DNA of 64,000 nucleotides, from the NCBI RefSeq assembly GCF_013415845.1, contig NZ_CP058907.1, positions 1,364,001-1,428,000 on the forward strand. Direction: 5' to 3'. Source of the stretch: Rhodopseudomonas palustris (GTDB lineage: Bacteria; Pseudomonadota; Alphaproteobacteria; Rhizobiales; Xanthobacteraceae). Of the stretch, positions 8,771 through 19,079 are shown one piece after another. The notes under the pieces are model-generated. The model saw only the letters and a list, made by a program, of their open reading frames with translations. It made no database searches and had not been told where the DNA came from. The position numbers and the translations under genes were made by a program. Every line of letters starts with the position of its first letter. Within the stretch, counting starts at the first letter, position 1.

Positions 8771-10387
8771 TTGCAGAATCTGTTGGGTTTTCTCAAAGGC
8801 TTGGGAGCCGCCCGGCTGATGGCGATGATTGCCGTCACGGTTGCGCTGGTGGGATTCTTCGCCTTTGTCATCATGCGGGTGTCGCAGCCGCAGATGACGA
8901 CCCTCTATACGGATCTCAGCGTCGAGGACTCCTCCAGCATCATCAAGGAGCTGGAGCGCCAGGGCATTCCGTTCGAGATGCGCAACGACGGCGCCATTCT
9001 GATGGTGCCGAAGGACAAAGTGACGCGGCTGCGGATGAAGCTCGCCGAAGGCGGCCTCCCGAAGGGCGGCGGCGTCGGCTACGAGATCTTCGACAAGTCG
9101 GATGCGCTCGGCACCACCAGCTTCGTTCAGAACATCAATCATCTGCGCGCGCTCGAAGGCGAGCTGTCACGCACCATCCGGGCGATCGACCGGGTGCAGG
9201 CGGCGCGCGTGCATCTGGTGCTGCCGGAGCGTCCGTTGTTCTCCCGCGAGGCGCCGGAGCCGTCGGCCTCGATCGTGCTGCGCGTGCGCGGGGCGCTTGA
9301 GCCGCAGCAGGTGCGCGCCATCCGTCATCTCGTCGCCTCCGCCGTTAACGGCCTGAAGCCGCAGCGGGTCTCGATCGTCGACGAGGCCGGCCAGCTGCTG
9401 GCGGACGGCTCCGCCAGCGGCGAGCAGGTCGAAGGCGCCACCAGCGACGAGCGCCGTGCCGCGTTCGAAAAGCGGATGCGCAATCAGATCGAGGGCATCG
9501 TCTCCTCGGTGGTCGGCTCCGGCCGCGCCCGCGTCCAGGTCTCCGCCGACTTCGACTACAACAAGATCACCCAGACCTCCGACAAATTCGACCCCGAAGG
9601 CCGGGTGCTGCGGTCGAGCCAGACCCGCGAAGAATCCGCCGCGACTTCGGCGGCGGACGGCCAGGTCACCGTCAACAACGAGCTGCCCGGCGCGAACCAG
9701 GGCCAGGGTGCCGGCGCGCGCGACGTCAGCAAGAAGTCGGAAGAGACCAACAATTACGAGATCTCCCGCGTCACCAAGACCGAGGTCACCGAGGCCGGCC
9801 GCGTCAACCGGCTGTCGGTCGCGGTGCTGGTCGACGGCGCCTACACCAGGAACGACAAGGGCGAGCTGGTCTATGCAGAACGGCCTAAGGAGCAGCTCGA
9901 CCGCATCGCCGCGCTGGTGCGCTCGGCCATCGGCTTCGACCAGAAGCGCGGCGACCAGATCGAAGTGGTCAACCTGAAGTTCGCCGAGGCGCCGCAGGTC
10001 GAGAAGCTGCCGGAGCCGGCCGGGCTGATGGGGATGTTCCAATTCACCAAGGACGACATCATGAACATGATCCAGCTTGGGGTGATGTTCCTGCTCGGAT
10101 TGGTGGTCCTGTTCATGGTGATCCGCCCGCTGGTGAAGCGCATCCTCGCCGCCGAGCCGGCGCCGGAAGCAGCCGGCGGCCTGCCGGCGCTGGCCGACGG
10201 CACCGTGCCGCAGATCGGTGCCGATGGTCAGCCGGTGCCGGCCAGCGTGCCCAGCATGATCGATATCGCCCAGGTGCAAGGCCAGGTTCACGCCCAGTCC
10301 GTGCATCGGGTCGGCGAACTCGCAGAACGCAATCCCAACGAAACCGCCGCCATTATTCGTCAATGGCTGGCCGAACCCGCAACCTAA
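8771..10387 (+). CDS. fliF: Flagellar M-ring protein FliF
   Basis: 538 residues beginning with TTG at 8771, supported by GAGGGG seven bases upstream and by the absence of a better ATG in frame. FliF builds the MS ring in the cytoplasmic membrane. A first membrane helix (about 18-38) is followed by the YscJ/FliF ring-building domains, containing LPKGGGVGYEIFDKSD and the ARVHLVLPER segment. A disordered middle comes next, then a second membrane helix (about 435-455). The C-terminal tail, which binds FliG, holds ERNPNETAAIIRQWL. First gene of fliF-fliG-fliH-fliN-flbD. Confidence 0.96.
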   Translation: MQNLLGFLKGLGAARLMAMIAVTVALVGFFAFVIMRVSQPQMTTLYTDLSVEDSSSIIKELERQGIPFEMRNDGAILMVPKDKVTRLRMKLAEGGLPKGGGVGYEIFDKSDALGTTSFVQNINHLRALEGELSRTIRAIDRVQAARVHLVLPERPLFSREAPEPSASIVLRVRGALEPQQVRAIRHLVASAVNGLKPQRVSIVDEAGQLLADGSASGEQVEGATSDERRAAFEKRMRNQIEGIVSSVVGSGRARVQVSADFDYNKITQTSDKFDPEGRVLRSSQTREESAATSAADGQVTVNNELPGANQGQGAGARDVSKKSEETNNYEISRVTKTEVTEAGRVNRLSVAVLVDGAYTRNDKGELVYAERPKEQLDRIAALVRSAIGFDQKRGDQIEVVNLKFAEAPQVEKLPEPAGLMGMFQFTKDDIMNMIQLGVMFLLGLVVLFMVIRPLVKRILAAEPAPEAAGGLPALADGTVPQIGADGQPVPASVPSMIDIAQVQGQVHAQSVHRVGELAERNPNETAAIIRQWLAEPAT

Positions 10388-10393
10388 TCCGCC

Positions 10394-11482
10394 ATGGCCG
10401 ACGCGCCCGTCCCAGCAACCAGTCAGGATGACATCGCCTCCGTCGTCGCGACGTTGGCGCAACGTCAGAGCGGCCGTGCGCCCAGCAAGCCGCTCAGCGG
10501 GCCGAAGCGCGCCGCCATCCTGATGCTCGCGCTCGGCGAACAGTACGGTGGCAAGATCTGGAGCCTGCTCGACGACGAGGAAGTGCGCGAACTGTCGATG
10601 ACGATGTCGACGCTCGGCACCATCGAGCCGGAAACGGTCGAGGATCTGCTGCTCGAATTCGTGTCGCGGATGTCGGCATCCGGTGCGCTGATGGGCAACT
10701 ACGACGCCACAGAGCGGCTGCTGCAGAAATATCTGCCGGCCGACCGCGTCACCGGCATCATGGAAGAAATACGCGGCCCCGCTGGCCGCAACATGTGGGA
10801 GAAGCTGTCCAACGTCTCCGAAGAGGTGCTCGCCAACTATCTTAAGAACGAGTACCCGCAGACCACCGCCGTGGTGCTGTCGAAGCTCAAGCCCGAGCAC
10901 GCCGCCAAGGTGCTGGCAATTCTGCCGGAAGACATGGCGCTCGACGTCATCAACCGCATGCTGCGGATGGAAGCGGTGCAGAAGGAAGTGATCGAGAGCG
11001 TCGAAAAGACGTTGCGCTCCGAATTCATGTCGAACCTGTCGCAGACCCGCCGCCGCGACGCCCATGAGGTGATGGCGGAAATCTTCAACAATTTCGACCG
11101 TCAGACCGAGACCCGCTTCATCACCTCGCTGGAAGAGGACAACCGCGAGTCCGCCGAGCGCATCAAGGCGCTGATGTTCACCTTCGACGATCTGGTCAAG
11201 CTCGATGCCGGCTCGGCCCAGACCCTGATGCGCAACATCGACAAGGACAAGCTGGCGATCGCGCTCAAGAGCGCCAACGAAGAGGTCCGCGGCTTCTTCC
11301 TCGGCAATATGTCGTCGCGCGCCGGCAAGATGCTGATGGACGATATGGCCGCGCTCGGTCCGGTGCGGCTGCGCGACGTCGACGAGGCGCAGGCGCTGCT
11401 CGTCAACCTTGCCAAGGATCTCGCCGCCAAGGGCGAGATCGTGCTGACCAAGAACCGCGCCGACGACGAACTGGTGTACTGA
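10394..11482 (+). CDS. fliG: Flagellar motor switch protein FliG
   Basis: 362 residues. FliG sits on the MS ring and couples ion flow through the stators to rotation. The N-terminal domain holds [14 protein letters not shown] at about 36-49. The middle carries the EHPQ-like region ([17 protein letters not shown]). The C-terminal torque domain has charged residues in TFDDLVKLD and the segment [25 protein letters not shown]. It starts 6 bases after fliF and its stop overlaps the start of fliH by one base, so translation is probably coupled. Confidence 0.96.
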   Translation: MADAPVPATSQDDIASVVATLAQRQSGRAPSKPLSGPKRAAILMLALGEQYGGKIWSLLDDEEVRELSMTMSTLGTIEPETVEDLLLEFVSRMSASGALMGNYDATERLLQKYLPADRVTGIMEEIRGPAGRNMWEKLSNVSEEVLANYLKNEYPQTTAVVLSKLKPEHAAKVLAILPEDMALDVINRMLRMEAVQKEVIESVEKTLRSEFMSNLSQTRRRDAHEVMAEIFNNFDRQTETRFITSLEEDNRESAERIKALMFTFDDLVKLDAGSAQTLMRNIDKDKLAIALKSANEEVRGFFLGNMSSRAGKMLMDDMAALGPVRLRDVDEAQALLVNLAKDLAAKGEIVLTKNRADDELVY

Positions 11483-12108
11483 TGGCCGCTCCCGCACAGA
11501 AATTCCTGTTCAACGACGATTTCGGGGCACCTGAGAAAACCCGCGAGAAGGCGATCGCTGCAGCCGAGCTGGCGCAGGCCGTCGCCGCCGCCGAGCAGCG
11601 CGGCTATCAGAACGGATTTGCCGCCGGCCAGAACGAAGCCCTGGTCGAGGCGCAGCGGCGCAGCGCGATGGCGCTGGAGCAGGTCGCGCAGGCGATGCAC
11701 GTGATCGCCAGCGGCATCGGCGGCGTTGAAACCCGGATGGAGACCGAAGCGGTCGAAGTCGCGATTGCCGCGGCACGCAAACTCTGCGGCGAACTGATCG
11801 CCGCCGAGCCGCTGGCCGAGATCACCGCGCTGGTCGGTGATTGTTTCCGCCATCTGGTGGCGACGCCGCATCTGGTGGTGCGGATCAACGACTCTCTTTA
11901 TGAGGCCGCGCGCGAGCGTATCGAATTGCTCGCCAAGCAGAGTGGCTTCGCCGGACGTCTGGTGCTGCTGGCCGATCCGGAAATCGCCGGCGGCGACTGC
12001 AAGATCGAATGGGCCGACGGGGGCGTGGTGCTGGAGCGCGCCACGGTCGAAGCCAAGATCGACGAATTGGTGGGCCGCTACATGGCATCGCGCAACAGCG
12101 GCCGATGA
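11482..12108 (+). CDS. fliH: Flagellar assembly protein FliH (FlbE-like)
   Basis: 208 residues by position and by weak family resemblance. An N-terminal Ala/Gln-rich helix contains the GxxxG-like spacing GYQNGFAAGQNEA at about 40-52, which is characteristic of FliH. A C-terminal part follows (LVVRINDSLYEAARERIELLAK, then GGDCKIEWADGGV) like the FliH/YscL end domain. FliH holds the export ATPase FliI at the base of the flagellar export gate. In Caulobacter the equivalent gene between fliG and fliN is flbE. Overlaps fliG by one base. Confidence 0.85.
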   Translation: MAAPAQKFLFNDDFGAPEKTREKAIAAAELAQAVAAAEQRGYQNGFAAGQNEALVEAQRRSAMALEQVAQAMHVIASGIGGVETRMETEAVEVAIAAARKLCGELIAAEPLAEITALVGDCFRHLVATPHLVVRINDSLYEAARERIELLAKQSGFAGRLVLLADPEIAGGDCKIEWADGGVVLERATVEAKIDELVGRYMASRNSGR

Positions 12109-12125
12109 GAAAAGGAAGATGAGAC

Positions 12126-12473
12126 ATGGGCGATAATGACGGCCAGGTGCCGCTTCCCGACCTCAATGGTGCCGATGCCCCCCCGCTGGCCGACGTCGGC
12201 TATCAGGAAGACGAACAGATTTCGCGCGTCGCCGCCGATCTCGAAGCGGTGTTCGACGTGCCGGTGCAGGTGTCGGCCGTGCTCGGCCGATCGAAAATGG
12301 ACGTCGGCGAGCTGCTCAAGCTCGGACCCGGCGCAGTGCTGGAGCTCGATCGCCGCGTCGGCGAGGCGATCGATATTTATGTGAACAACCGCCTGGTGGC
12401 ACGCGGCGAAGTCGTGCTGGTCGAGGACAAGCTCGGCGTCACCATGACGGAAATCATCAAGGCGGACACCTAA
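12126..12473 (+). CDS. fliN: Flagellar motor switch protein FliN
   Basis: 115 residues. The C-terminal 75 form the SpoA/FliN domain: VFDVPVQVSAVLGRSKMDVGELLKLG, then LDRRVGEAIDIYVNNRLVARGEVVLVEDKLGVTMTEI. FliN forms the lower rim of the C-ring switch complex with FliM. An acidic N-terminal leader of about 40 residues is not conserved in the family. It starts 18 bases after fliH with GAGAC/GGAAG upstream. Confidence 0.95.
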   Translation: MGDNDGQVPLPDLNGADAPPLADVGYQEDEQISRVAADLEAVFDVPVQVSAVLGRSKMDVGELLKLGPGAVLELDRRVGEAIDIYVNNRLVARGEVVLVEDKLGVTMTEIIKADT

Positions 12474-12520
12474 ACGCGAAGCGCGCGGGACTCGCGCGGC
12501 AGGAGATCTAGGAGCAATTC

Positions 12521-13900
<1,380 letters not shown>

Positions 13901-13960
13901 TCGCCATCTTCGTCTTTCCGCGACCCTGAAGAGAGCCCTCCGGCCCCCTCTGGAAGGTCT

Positions 13961-14000
13961 CTCCTCCGCCCCTCCTCCTGAAAGGAGGTGGGGCGGAGAG
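13961..14000. terminator. Strong GC-rich hairpin after flbD
   Basis: Stem CTCCGCCCC / GGGGCGGAG with an inner CCTCC / GGAGG pair, and a flanking GAGAGGGG. It resembles the pyrimidine/purine-rich repeat after dps at 19080. It is the first structure after the flbD stop and probably ends the operon, though it has no long T-tract. Confidence 0.55.
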
Positions 14001-14035
14001 GGGCTATTTGGCAGCAAAGAGTAGCTTCATCCGCT

Positions 14036-14154
14036 GTCATTCCGAGCGCGAGCGCGAGCTCGCGACCCCGGAATCCCGAGCTTGTTATCACTCACGCGCA
14101 CCGCACATCGAGATTCCGGGTTCGCTCACTTCGTGAGCTCCCCGAAGTGACCGG
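14036..14154. repeat. Palindromic intergenic repeat, family B, diverged copy 1
   Basis: Arms GTCATTCCGAGCGCG...CCCCGGAATCC and GAGATTCCGGGTTCGC...GACCGGAA match the B family found at 17391, 19902 and 22732. The gap 13901-14270 holds only this repeat, the hairpin before it and a short GC-rich pyrimidine stretch. Confidence 0.7.
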
Positions 14155-14270
14155 AAATTAGTTCTTTCATCAAATATCAAGATCGAAAGGCGCGTCGCCC
14201 GGCGACGCAAGGCACCTCCATCCGCGGCCGGCTCCCTCGCCCGCTTTTGCGGGAAGAGGTTGAATTAGCC

Positions 14271-14426
14271 TCACGAATATTTCGGAGCGTCGGGATTGCG
14301 GAAGATGCGGATTGGATCGCCCGGGGTGAGCTTCGGCGCGGTCAGCATCGCATAGGCGTACAGCGCCAGATAGGCGCAGGCGAGTGCGCCCACCCCATAC
14401 AGAATCCAAGTCGCCACACGCCGCAT
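14271..14426 (-). CDS. Small single-helix membrane protein, unknown function
   Basis: 51 residues from the ATG at 14426, which has GGAGG nine bases upstream; a second ATG three codons earlier touches the GGAGG and is less likely. A single hydrophobic helix (about 6-31; WILYGVGALACAYLALYAYA) is followed by a short polar tail rich in Pro and ending DAPKYS. Tail sequence and length suggest a conserved small inner-membrane protein, but no family is recognised. Neighbours are a flagellar operon (left, + strand) and a DUF1488 gene (right, same strand). Confidence 0.55.
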   Translation of the reverse strand: MRRVATWILYGVGALACAYLALYAYAMLTAPKLTPGDPIRIFRNPDAPKYS

Positions 14427-14480
14427 CTCGTTCATCCTCCGCCTGCGGAAGATGGCGATCTGGCCGTCAGAGTCAAATCG

Positions 14481-14759
14481 TCAGCTACGAAAATCCAGTC
14501 GCCGCAGGATGATCCCCGGAGGCCGGCCTTCCATCTCCGCGTTGGCGAATTTGCGTTCGGCGCAGCTCTCGATGCTGGCGCGCAGCCGCATGAACTGTTG
14601 CTCTCGTTGGGCTGGTGGGGTCCGCTTCGCCCCGTCGAGAAAGTCCATCGCGTCGGAACTGATCGCGCAGGGCACTTCGGTCAGATCGTTGATCATCGAA
14701 AACAGCACCACGGAGCGGTCCTCATCGTAACCGCGAAAGCTGCCGCTGGTAAAACTCAT
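14481..14759 (-). CDS. DUF1488-like protein
   Basis: 92 residues resembling DUF1488: an N-terminal strand pattern with SFRGYDEDRSVVLFSM, a central EVPCAISSDAMDFL and a helical C-terminal part with Cys-Ala-Glu-Arg. DUF1488 proteins are small cytoplasmic proteins of unknown role, common in proteobacteria. A GAGGA site lies eight bases before the ATG. It may form a unit with the small protein at 14797, 37 bases upstream on the same strand. Confidence 0.65.
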   Translation of the reverse strand: MSFTSGSFRGYDEDRSVVLFSMINDLTEVPCAISSDAMDFLDGAKRTPPAQREQQFMRLRASIESCAERKFANAEMEGRPPGIILRRLDFRS

Positions 14760-14796
14760 GGTGGATCATCCTCGTGTTGCGGGCGGCCCGCGCGGT

Positions 14797-15066
14797 TCAG
14801 GCCCGGCTGGTGCTGCTGTCGGCTTGTCGCGCGTCTCGCAGCGCGTCCGGTTCGATCGTGAGCATTTCTACCGCGGATTGGCGCGGCGGCGCGCAGGGCA
14901 CCGTGATCATCGTCGCGACACGGCGGAACACCGGGAACGACAGGCCCTCGATCAGTTCTTCGTCGGTGATGACGTCGTAAGCGCCCGCCGGCAACTCGCG
15001 ATCGATGCCGCGGAGTCGAAATGGATGAGCGAAGACGATCGTTTCGCGGCGCGTTCGGGTGGTCAT
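14797..15066 (-). CDS. Conserved hypothetical protein (89 aa)
   Basis: Start ATG 15066 was chosen because GGAGG sits five bases before it; the longer frame to 15228 lacks such a site. A strand-rich N-terminal half (FAHPFRLRGIDRELPAGAYDV) reads like a small beta domain around a proline turn, followed by DEELIEGLSF and a hydrophobic strand. The GIDRELPAGAY pattern occurs in many short Rhizobiales proteins of unknown function. Probably transcribed with the DUF1488 gene downstream. Confidence 0.6.
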   Translation of the reverse strand: MTTRTRRETIVFAHPFRLRGIDRELPAGAYDVITDEELIEGLSFPVFRRVATMITVPCAPPRQSAVEMLTIEPDALRDARQADSSTSRA

Positions 15067-15294
15067 GGACGCCTCCTTCGGGCCGCTGCGTCCTATCATC
15101 GGCCGTGTCGTTTTACGCAGCGATGACCGATGATGATGCTGCGCCTTTTCCTGCGCGATAGCCATCGAATTCGTCGTAAGTGGCTCGTTTGGTCCGCAAC
15201 AGCTTGTTTTTAGGCCCTCGAGTGCCATTTAGGGAAAGCAGCCGGCGATCAGTTCCGATCAAGCCCACGGCGCGATAGTGGAGACCGCCAACCC

Positions 15295-16122
15295 ATGAAG
15301 CTCCGCGTCGGCTATGAGATGATCTACGATTTCCCGCAACCGACGCCGATGATCGTGGTGCTCGGCACGCATTTCAGTCGGGCCTCCGACATCATCGTTC
15401 CGGATTTTCTCACTGTCGAGCCGCCAGTGCAGATCACGCCGTATCGCGACATGTTCGGCAATTGGTGCAGCCGCCTAGTGGCACCTGCGGGCCGGATGCG
15501 GCTTGCCGCCGACGGGATCGTGCGCGACAGCGGAATCCCGGATCCGGTGGTGCCGACGGCGACTCAACATGCCATCGAAGATCTGCCGGCCGACAGCATC
15601 GTCTATCTGCTCGGCAGCCGCTATTGCGAGACCGACCTGCTGTCCGACACCGCATGGAAGATGTTCGAGACCACGACGCCGGGCTGGCCGCGGGTGCAGG
15701 CGATCTGCGATTTCGTGCACAACCATATCAAGTTCGATTACCAGCACGCCCGCGCCACTCGCACCGCGCATGAAGCGTTCGACGAGGGCCGCGGCGTGTG
15801 CCGCGACTATGCTCATCTGGCGATCGCGCTGTGTCGCTGCATGAACATTCCGGCGCGCTACTGCACCGGCTATCTGGGCGACGTCGGCACGCCGAAGCCG
15901 TGGGCCGCGGGCGATTTCGCCGGCTGGTTCGAAGCGTTCATCGGCGGCCACTGGTACACGTTCGATCCGCGGAACAATGTGCCGCGGCTCGGCCGCGTGC
16001 TGATCGCGCAGGGCCGCGACGCCGCCGACGTGCCGATCACCCAGACCTTCGGCCCCAACACCCTGGTCAGCTTCAAAGTGTGGACCGACGAAATCGACGA
16101 GACCGCCGACCGTTCGCACTGA
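15295..16122 (+). CDS. Transglutaminase-like cysteine peptidase family protein
   Basis: 275 residues. An N-terminal beta domain (about 1-125) as in bacterial transglutaminase-like proteins is followed by the papain-like core with the triad visible: C169 in GRGVCRDYAHLAIALCR, H219 in GHWYTF and D224 in FDPRNN. No signal peptide is seen, so it probably acts in the cytoplasm. Such proteins are often peptidases or ligases of unknown target, sometimes encoded with circularly permuted ATP-grasp proteins; no such partner is here. Confidence 0.88.
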   Translation: MKLRVGYEMIYDFPQPTPMIVVLGTHFSRASDIIVPDFLTVEPPVQITPYRDMFGNWCSRLVAPAGRMRLAADGIVRDSGIPDPVVPTATQHAIEDLPADSIVYLLGSRYCETDLLSDTAWKMFETTTPGWPRVQAICDFVHNHIKFDYQHARATRTAHEAFDEGRGVCRDYAHLAIALCRCMNIPARYCTGYLGDVGTPKPWAAGDFAGWFEAFIGGHWYTFDPRNNVPRLGRVLIAQGRDAADVPITQTFGPNTLVSFKVWTDEIDETADRSH

Positions 16123-16253
16123 CACTGTTCCGGTGACGCCTTTCGTGCCGTCGGCACCGAGCCCGGTTCCGATTCAATCGGAGCCGGATTTGCTTTAGCT
16201 TGCCGGAACCGAATCGCCGCGGGTCCGCCCGCGTGGTCCGCCCGCGAGATCCC

Positions 16254-17363
16254 ATGACCACCTTCACCCCTGTTCAGGACGAGGCGCTGAAAGCCGTCGG
16301 CGCCTGGCTCAAGGCCAAGCCCGGCCGCAACGGCACGCCGCTGGTGTTCCGGCTGTTCGGCTACGCCGGCACCGGCAAGACCACGCTGGCGCGCGAGATC
16401 GCCGAGGGCGTGTCGGGCGAGGTGAAGTTCGCCGCCTTCACCGGCAAGGCCGCTTTGGTGATGCGCAACAAGGGCTGCGACGACGCTTCGACCATCCATT
16501 CGCTGATCTATCGCACCAAGGAGAGCGGCGTCGAGCAGCCGAGTTTTGAGCTGTGGGACGACGCGCCGGCTTCGAAAGCCAAGCTGATCGTGATCGACGA
16601 GTGCTCGATGGTCGACGAAGAACTCGGCCGCGATCTGATGTCGTTCGACTGTCCGCTCTTGGTGCTCGGCGATCCGGCGCAGCTGCCGCCAATCCAGGGC
16701 GGCGGCTTCTTCACCAATGCCGAGCCCGACGTGATGCTCACCGAAGTGCATCGCCAGGCGCAGGACGATCCGATCGTGCGGCTGTCGATGGACGTGCGCG
16801 AGGGCAGGGCGCTCGAACGCGGTCGCTATGGCGAGACCGAAGTGGTGACGCGCGATCAGCTTGATCCGCAGCGTGTGATGGACGCCGATCAGGTGCTGGT
16901 CGGCCGCAACAACACCCGCCGCGCCTACAATGCGCGCTTCCGCCAGCGACTGAACATCGAGGACCCGTTTCCGGTCGGTGGCGACAAGCTGGTTTGCCTG
17001 CGCAACAACCGCAAGAAGGCGCTATTCAATGGCGGGCTGTGGCGGGTGAAGTCGCGCTCGCCGATCAAGACCAAGATCATCACCATGCGGGTGACGCCCG
17101 ATGAGGATTTCGGCGGCCGGCTGACCAAGGTCTCGGTCCGCAACGAGTGCTTCGCCGGCGGCATCGAGGACATCTCGTGGGATCAGCGCAAGCCCTATGA
17201 CGAGTTCGACTACGGCTATGTGCTCACGGTGCACAAGAGCCAGGGCTCGCAATGGGATGACGTCGTGCTGTTCGACGAGAGCTTCGCGTTTCAGGACAGC
17301 CGCGCCCGCTGGCTCTACACTGGCATCACCCGCGCTGCGAAACGGCTCAGCGTGGTGGTGTAG
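16254..17363 (+). CDS. ATP-dependent RecD-like SF1 DNA helicase
   Basis: 369 residues from ATG 16254. Walker A GYAGTGKTTLAREIAE (about 35-50), Walker B VIDECSMVDEEL (about 111-122), QLPPIQGGGFF motif III, and a UvrD_C_2 end with LTVHKSQGSQWDDVVLFDE and a final YTGITRAAKRLSVVV. The layout matches short RecD2/phage Dda-like helicases without RecBC partners. Role inferred: DNA repair or replication-fork processing. It stands alone, convergent with a methyltransferase gene, with repeat B2 between. Confidence 0.88.
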   Translation: MTTFTPVQDEALKAVGAWLKAKPGRNGTPLVFRLFGYAGTGKTTLAREIAEGVSGEVKFAAFTGKAALVMRNKGCDDASTIHSLIYRTKESGVEQPSFELWDDAPASKAKLIVIDECSMVDEELGRDLMSFDCPLLVLGDPAQLPPIQGGGFFTNAEPDVMLTEVHRQAQDDPIVRLSMDVREGRALERGRYGETEVVTRDQLDPQRVMDADQVLVGRNNTRRAYNARFRQRLNIEDPFPVGGDKLVCLRNNRKKALFNGGLWRVKSRSPIKTKIITMRVTPDEDFGGRLTKVSVRNECFAGGIEDISWDQRKPYDEFDYGYVLTVHKSQGSQWDDVVLFDESFAFQDSRARWLYTGITRAAKRLSVVV

Positions 17364-17390
17364 GGGCGATTTCGCTCGACCTCTCTGCCT

Positions 17391-17493
17391 GTCATTCCGG
17401 GGCGCGAGCGATCAGCTCGCGAACCCGGAATTTGACGCGCATAATAACTTCGGGATTCCGGGTTCCCTCGCGGTGCGAGCGCCCCGGAATGAC
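17391..17493. repeat. Palindromic intergenic repeat, family B, copy 2
   Basis: Outer arms GTCATTCCGGGGCGC / GCCCCGGAATGAC and inner arms AACCCGGAATT / GATTCCGGGTT make a near-perfect long hairpin. It fills the convergent gap between the RecD-like helicase and the methyltransferase. Confidence 0.9.
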
Positions 17494-17513
17494 GTGCTGG
17501 CAGGACCGAAAAA

Positions 17514-18302
17514 CTACTCAGCCTTCCGCGCCACGAAAGTCATCCGCCACGGGTTGTGGCCGATGTTGCGCTCGGCGCGGCGAGCGGTGAAGCCGGCGGC
17601 GTTCAGCTTGGCCAGCATCTCGGCCTCGCTGTAGCGCTGCAGGCCGATCTTCGTGCGCAGCTCGCGGTAGTCGGACAGCGCAGTCCGGGCTAGGCCCCAC
17701 AGCGCATCCTTCATGAAGTCGTGACGGCGGGCCATCAACAGCAACGACAGCACGTCGCGCGTCATCCCGACCTCGGGGCGCAGAATATCGCCGACCACCA
17801 AGCTGCCGGGCGGCGACAGCAGCCTCCGGATCACCGCCAACGCCTGGTCGAGCTCGGCCGGCTTCATGTATTGCGCCACTGAATTCATCACCACCAGATC
17901 GACCGAACCGTCAGCCATGGTGCGCAGATCATCGAGCGACCGCACCCTGATCTTGGTGTTGAGTGCGTAGCGGGCGATCAGCCGGCCGCGTACGCCGGGG
18001 GCGGGTTCGGCCAGGATCAGCTTGCCGCAGGCCTCTGCGACGGTGGTCGCCGACAGCGCCTCGCCGCAGGAATAGTCCAGCACCACCGCGCCGGGGGAGG
18101 GGATGTAGCTGATTATGTCCCGGGCGATCTCGGCAAAATGCACGTCGCGATGGCGCTTGCTGACATAGATCGTGTGGGTGGAGTCGTAATAATCGATCCA
18201 GTCGTCCATCCCTTGACCCCGAAACACCCGCCGAACCAGGCCGAACGCGGCCAAATCAGGGCCGATCGGTGCAGTACTGCTGTCTTTGCATGGCTGTTCC
18301 AT
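17514..18302 (-). CDS. Class I SAM-dependent methyltransferase
   Basis: 262 residues from ATG 18302, or 231 from ATG 18209 (MDDWIDYYDSTH); neither has a clear ribosome site. Motif I VLDYSCGEALSATTVAEAC lies around 74-92, the acidic strand LILAEPAP follows, and motif IV VDLVVMNSVAQYM matches small-molecule or lipid methyltransferases. The C-terminal half is helical with a Tyr-Ser-Glu-Ala-Glu-Met segment like UbiE-type caps. The substrate is unknown. It is divergent from dps. Confidence 0.82.
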   Translation of the reverse strand: MEQPCKDSSTAPIGPDLAAFGLVRRVFRGQGMDDWIDYYDSTHTIYVSKRHRDVHFAEIARDIISYIPSPGAVVLDYSCGEALSATTVAEACGKLILAEPAPGVRGRLIARYALNTKIRVRSLDDLRTMADGSVDLVVMNSVAQYMKPAELDQALAVIRRLLSPPGSLVVGDILRPEVGMTRDVLSLLLMARRHDFMKDALWGLARTALSDYRELRTKIGLQRYSEAEMLAKLNAAGFTARRAERNIGHNPWRMTFVARKAE

Positions 18303-18346
18303 GAATGGAACGCCACCGGACGCAGCGCGTTGATGAGGGGTCTAAC

Positions 18347-18364
18347 GTGTTTCGCGGGAAACAC
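18347..18364. promoter_or_regulatory. Inverted repeat in the methyltransferase/dps divergent region
   Basis: GTGTTT-N6-AAACAC, a 6-bp perfect inverted repeat, 45 bases from the methyltransferase start and 128 bases before dps. The position fits an operator for either gene. No known regulator matches it clearly. Confidence 0.35.
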
Positions 18365-18491
18365 CAATGCACAGCCGAAACATCCAAGACGAGCTTTTCG
18401 GGACCGGCTTGGATCGACCGGGCCGCGGCCGCCCCGCCTGACCGTTGCATCCACCCCTAGCCGTCAACCGCATCACCGCAGGATTCTCATC

Positions 18492-19019
18492 GTGACCAAA
18501 GCAAAATCCGGCTCCGTCGCCCCCGAACTCGACACCCCGACCGACCTGCCGCCGCAGTCGGTGGAGAAGATCTCGACCGCGCTGAACGGTCTGCTCGCCG
18601 ATTCCTTCGCGCTGTATCTGAAGACCAAGAATTTCCATTGGCACATCAGTGGTCGTCATTTCCGCGACTATCATCTGCTGCTCGACGAGCAGTCGGCGCA
18701 GATCCTGGCCACCACCGACGATCTCGCCGAGCGCGTCCGTAAGGTCGGCGGCACCACGCTGCGCTCGATCGGCCATATCTCCAAGCTCCAGAGCATCCAG
18801 GACAATAACGACGACTACGTCCCGCCGCGCGAGATGCTGCGCGAGCTGATGAACGACAACAAGAAGGTTGCCGCCGCGATGCGCAAGGCGCACGAGATCG
18901 TCGACGAGTGCAAAGACGCCGCCAGCGCCGGCTTGCTCGAGAACTTCATCGACGAAACCGAGAAGCGCACTTGGTTCCTGTTCGAAGCCACCCGCCAGGA
19001 AGGCGCCAACGAGGCGTAG
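18492..19019 (+). CDS. dps: Dps DNA-protection ferritin-like protein
   Basis: 175 residues from a GTG start at 18492, with AGGA eight bases upstream; there is no ATG near the family's usual start. Ferroxidase ligands typical of Dps are visible in KTKNFHWHISGRHFRDYHLLLDEQSAQI at about 35-62 (His, Asp, Glu). The C-terminal helix ends ENFIDETEKRTWFLFEAT. Dps stores iron and shields DNA in starvation and oxidative stress. The N-terminal tail is short with three Lys, weaker than in DNA-binding Dps. Confidence 0.92.
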   Translation: MTKAKSGSVAPELDTPTDLPPQSVEKISTALNGLLADSFALYLKTKNFHWHISGRHFRDYHLLLDEQSAQILATTDDLAERVRKVGGTTLRSIGHISKLQSIQDNNDDYVPPREMLRELMNDNKKVAAAMRKAHEIVDECKDAASAGLLENFIDETEKRTWFLFEATRQEGANEA

Positions 19020-19079
19020 GCGACGCGGGCTGTACAAGAGGCTCTCATTGAAGAGTTTATGAGAGAGACTCCCCCAAGC

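Noticed and set aside
9167..11497. 776-residue frame on the - strand opposite fliF and fliG
   Set aside because: It mirrors strong GC3 bias of the true genes, has His/Asp/Arg-rich sequence without domains and no ribosome site.
14170..14409. 79-residue frame on the - strand
   Set aside because: It overlaps the better supported small membrane protein in another frame and is Arg/Pro-rich noise.
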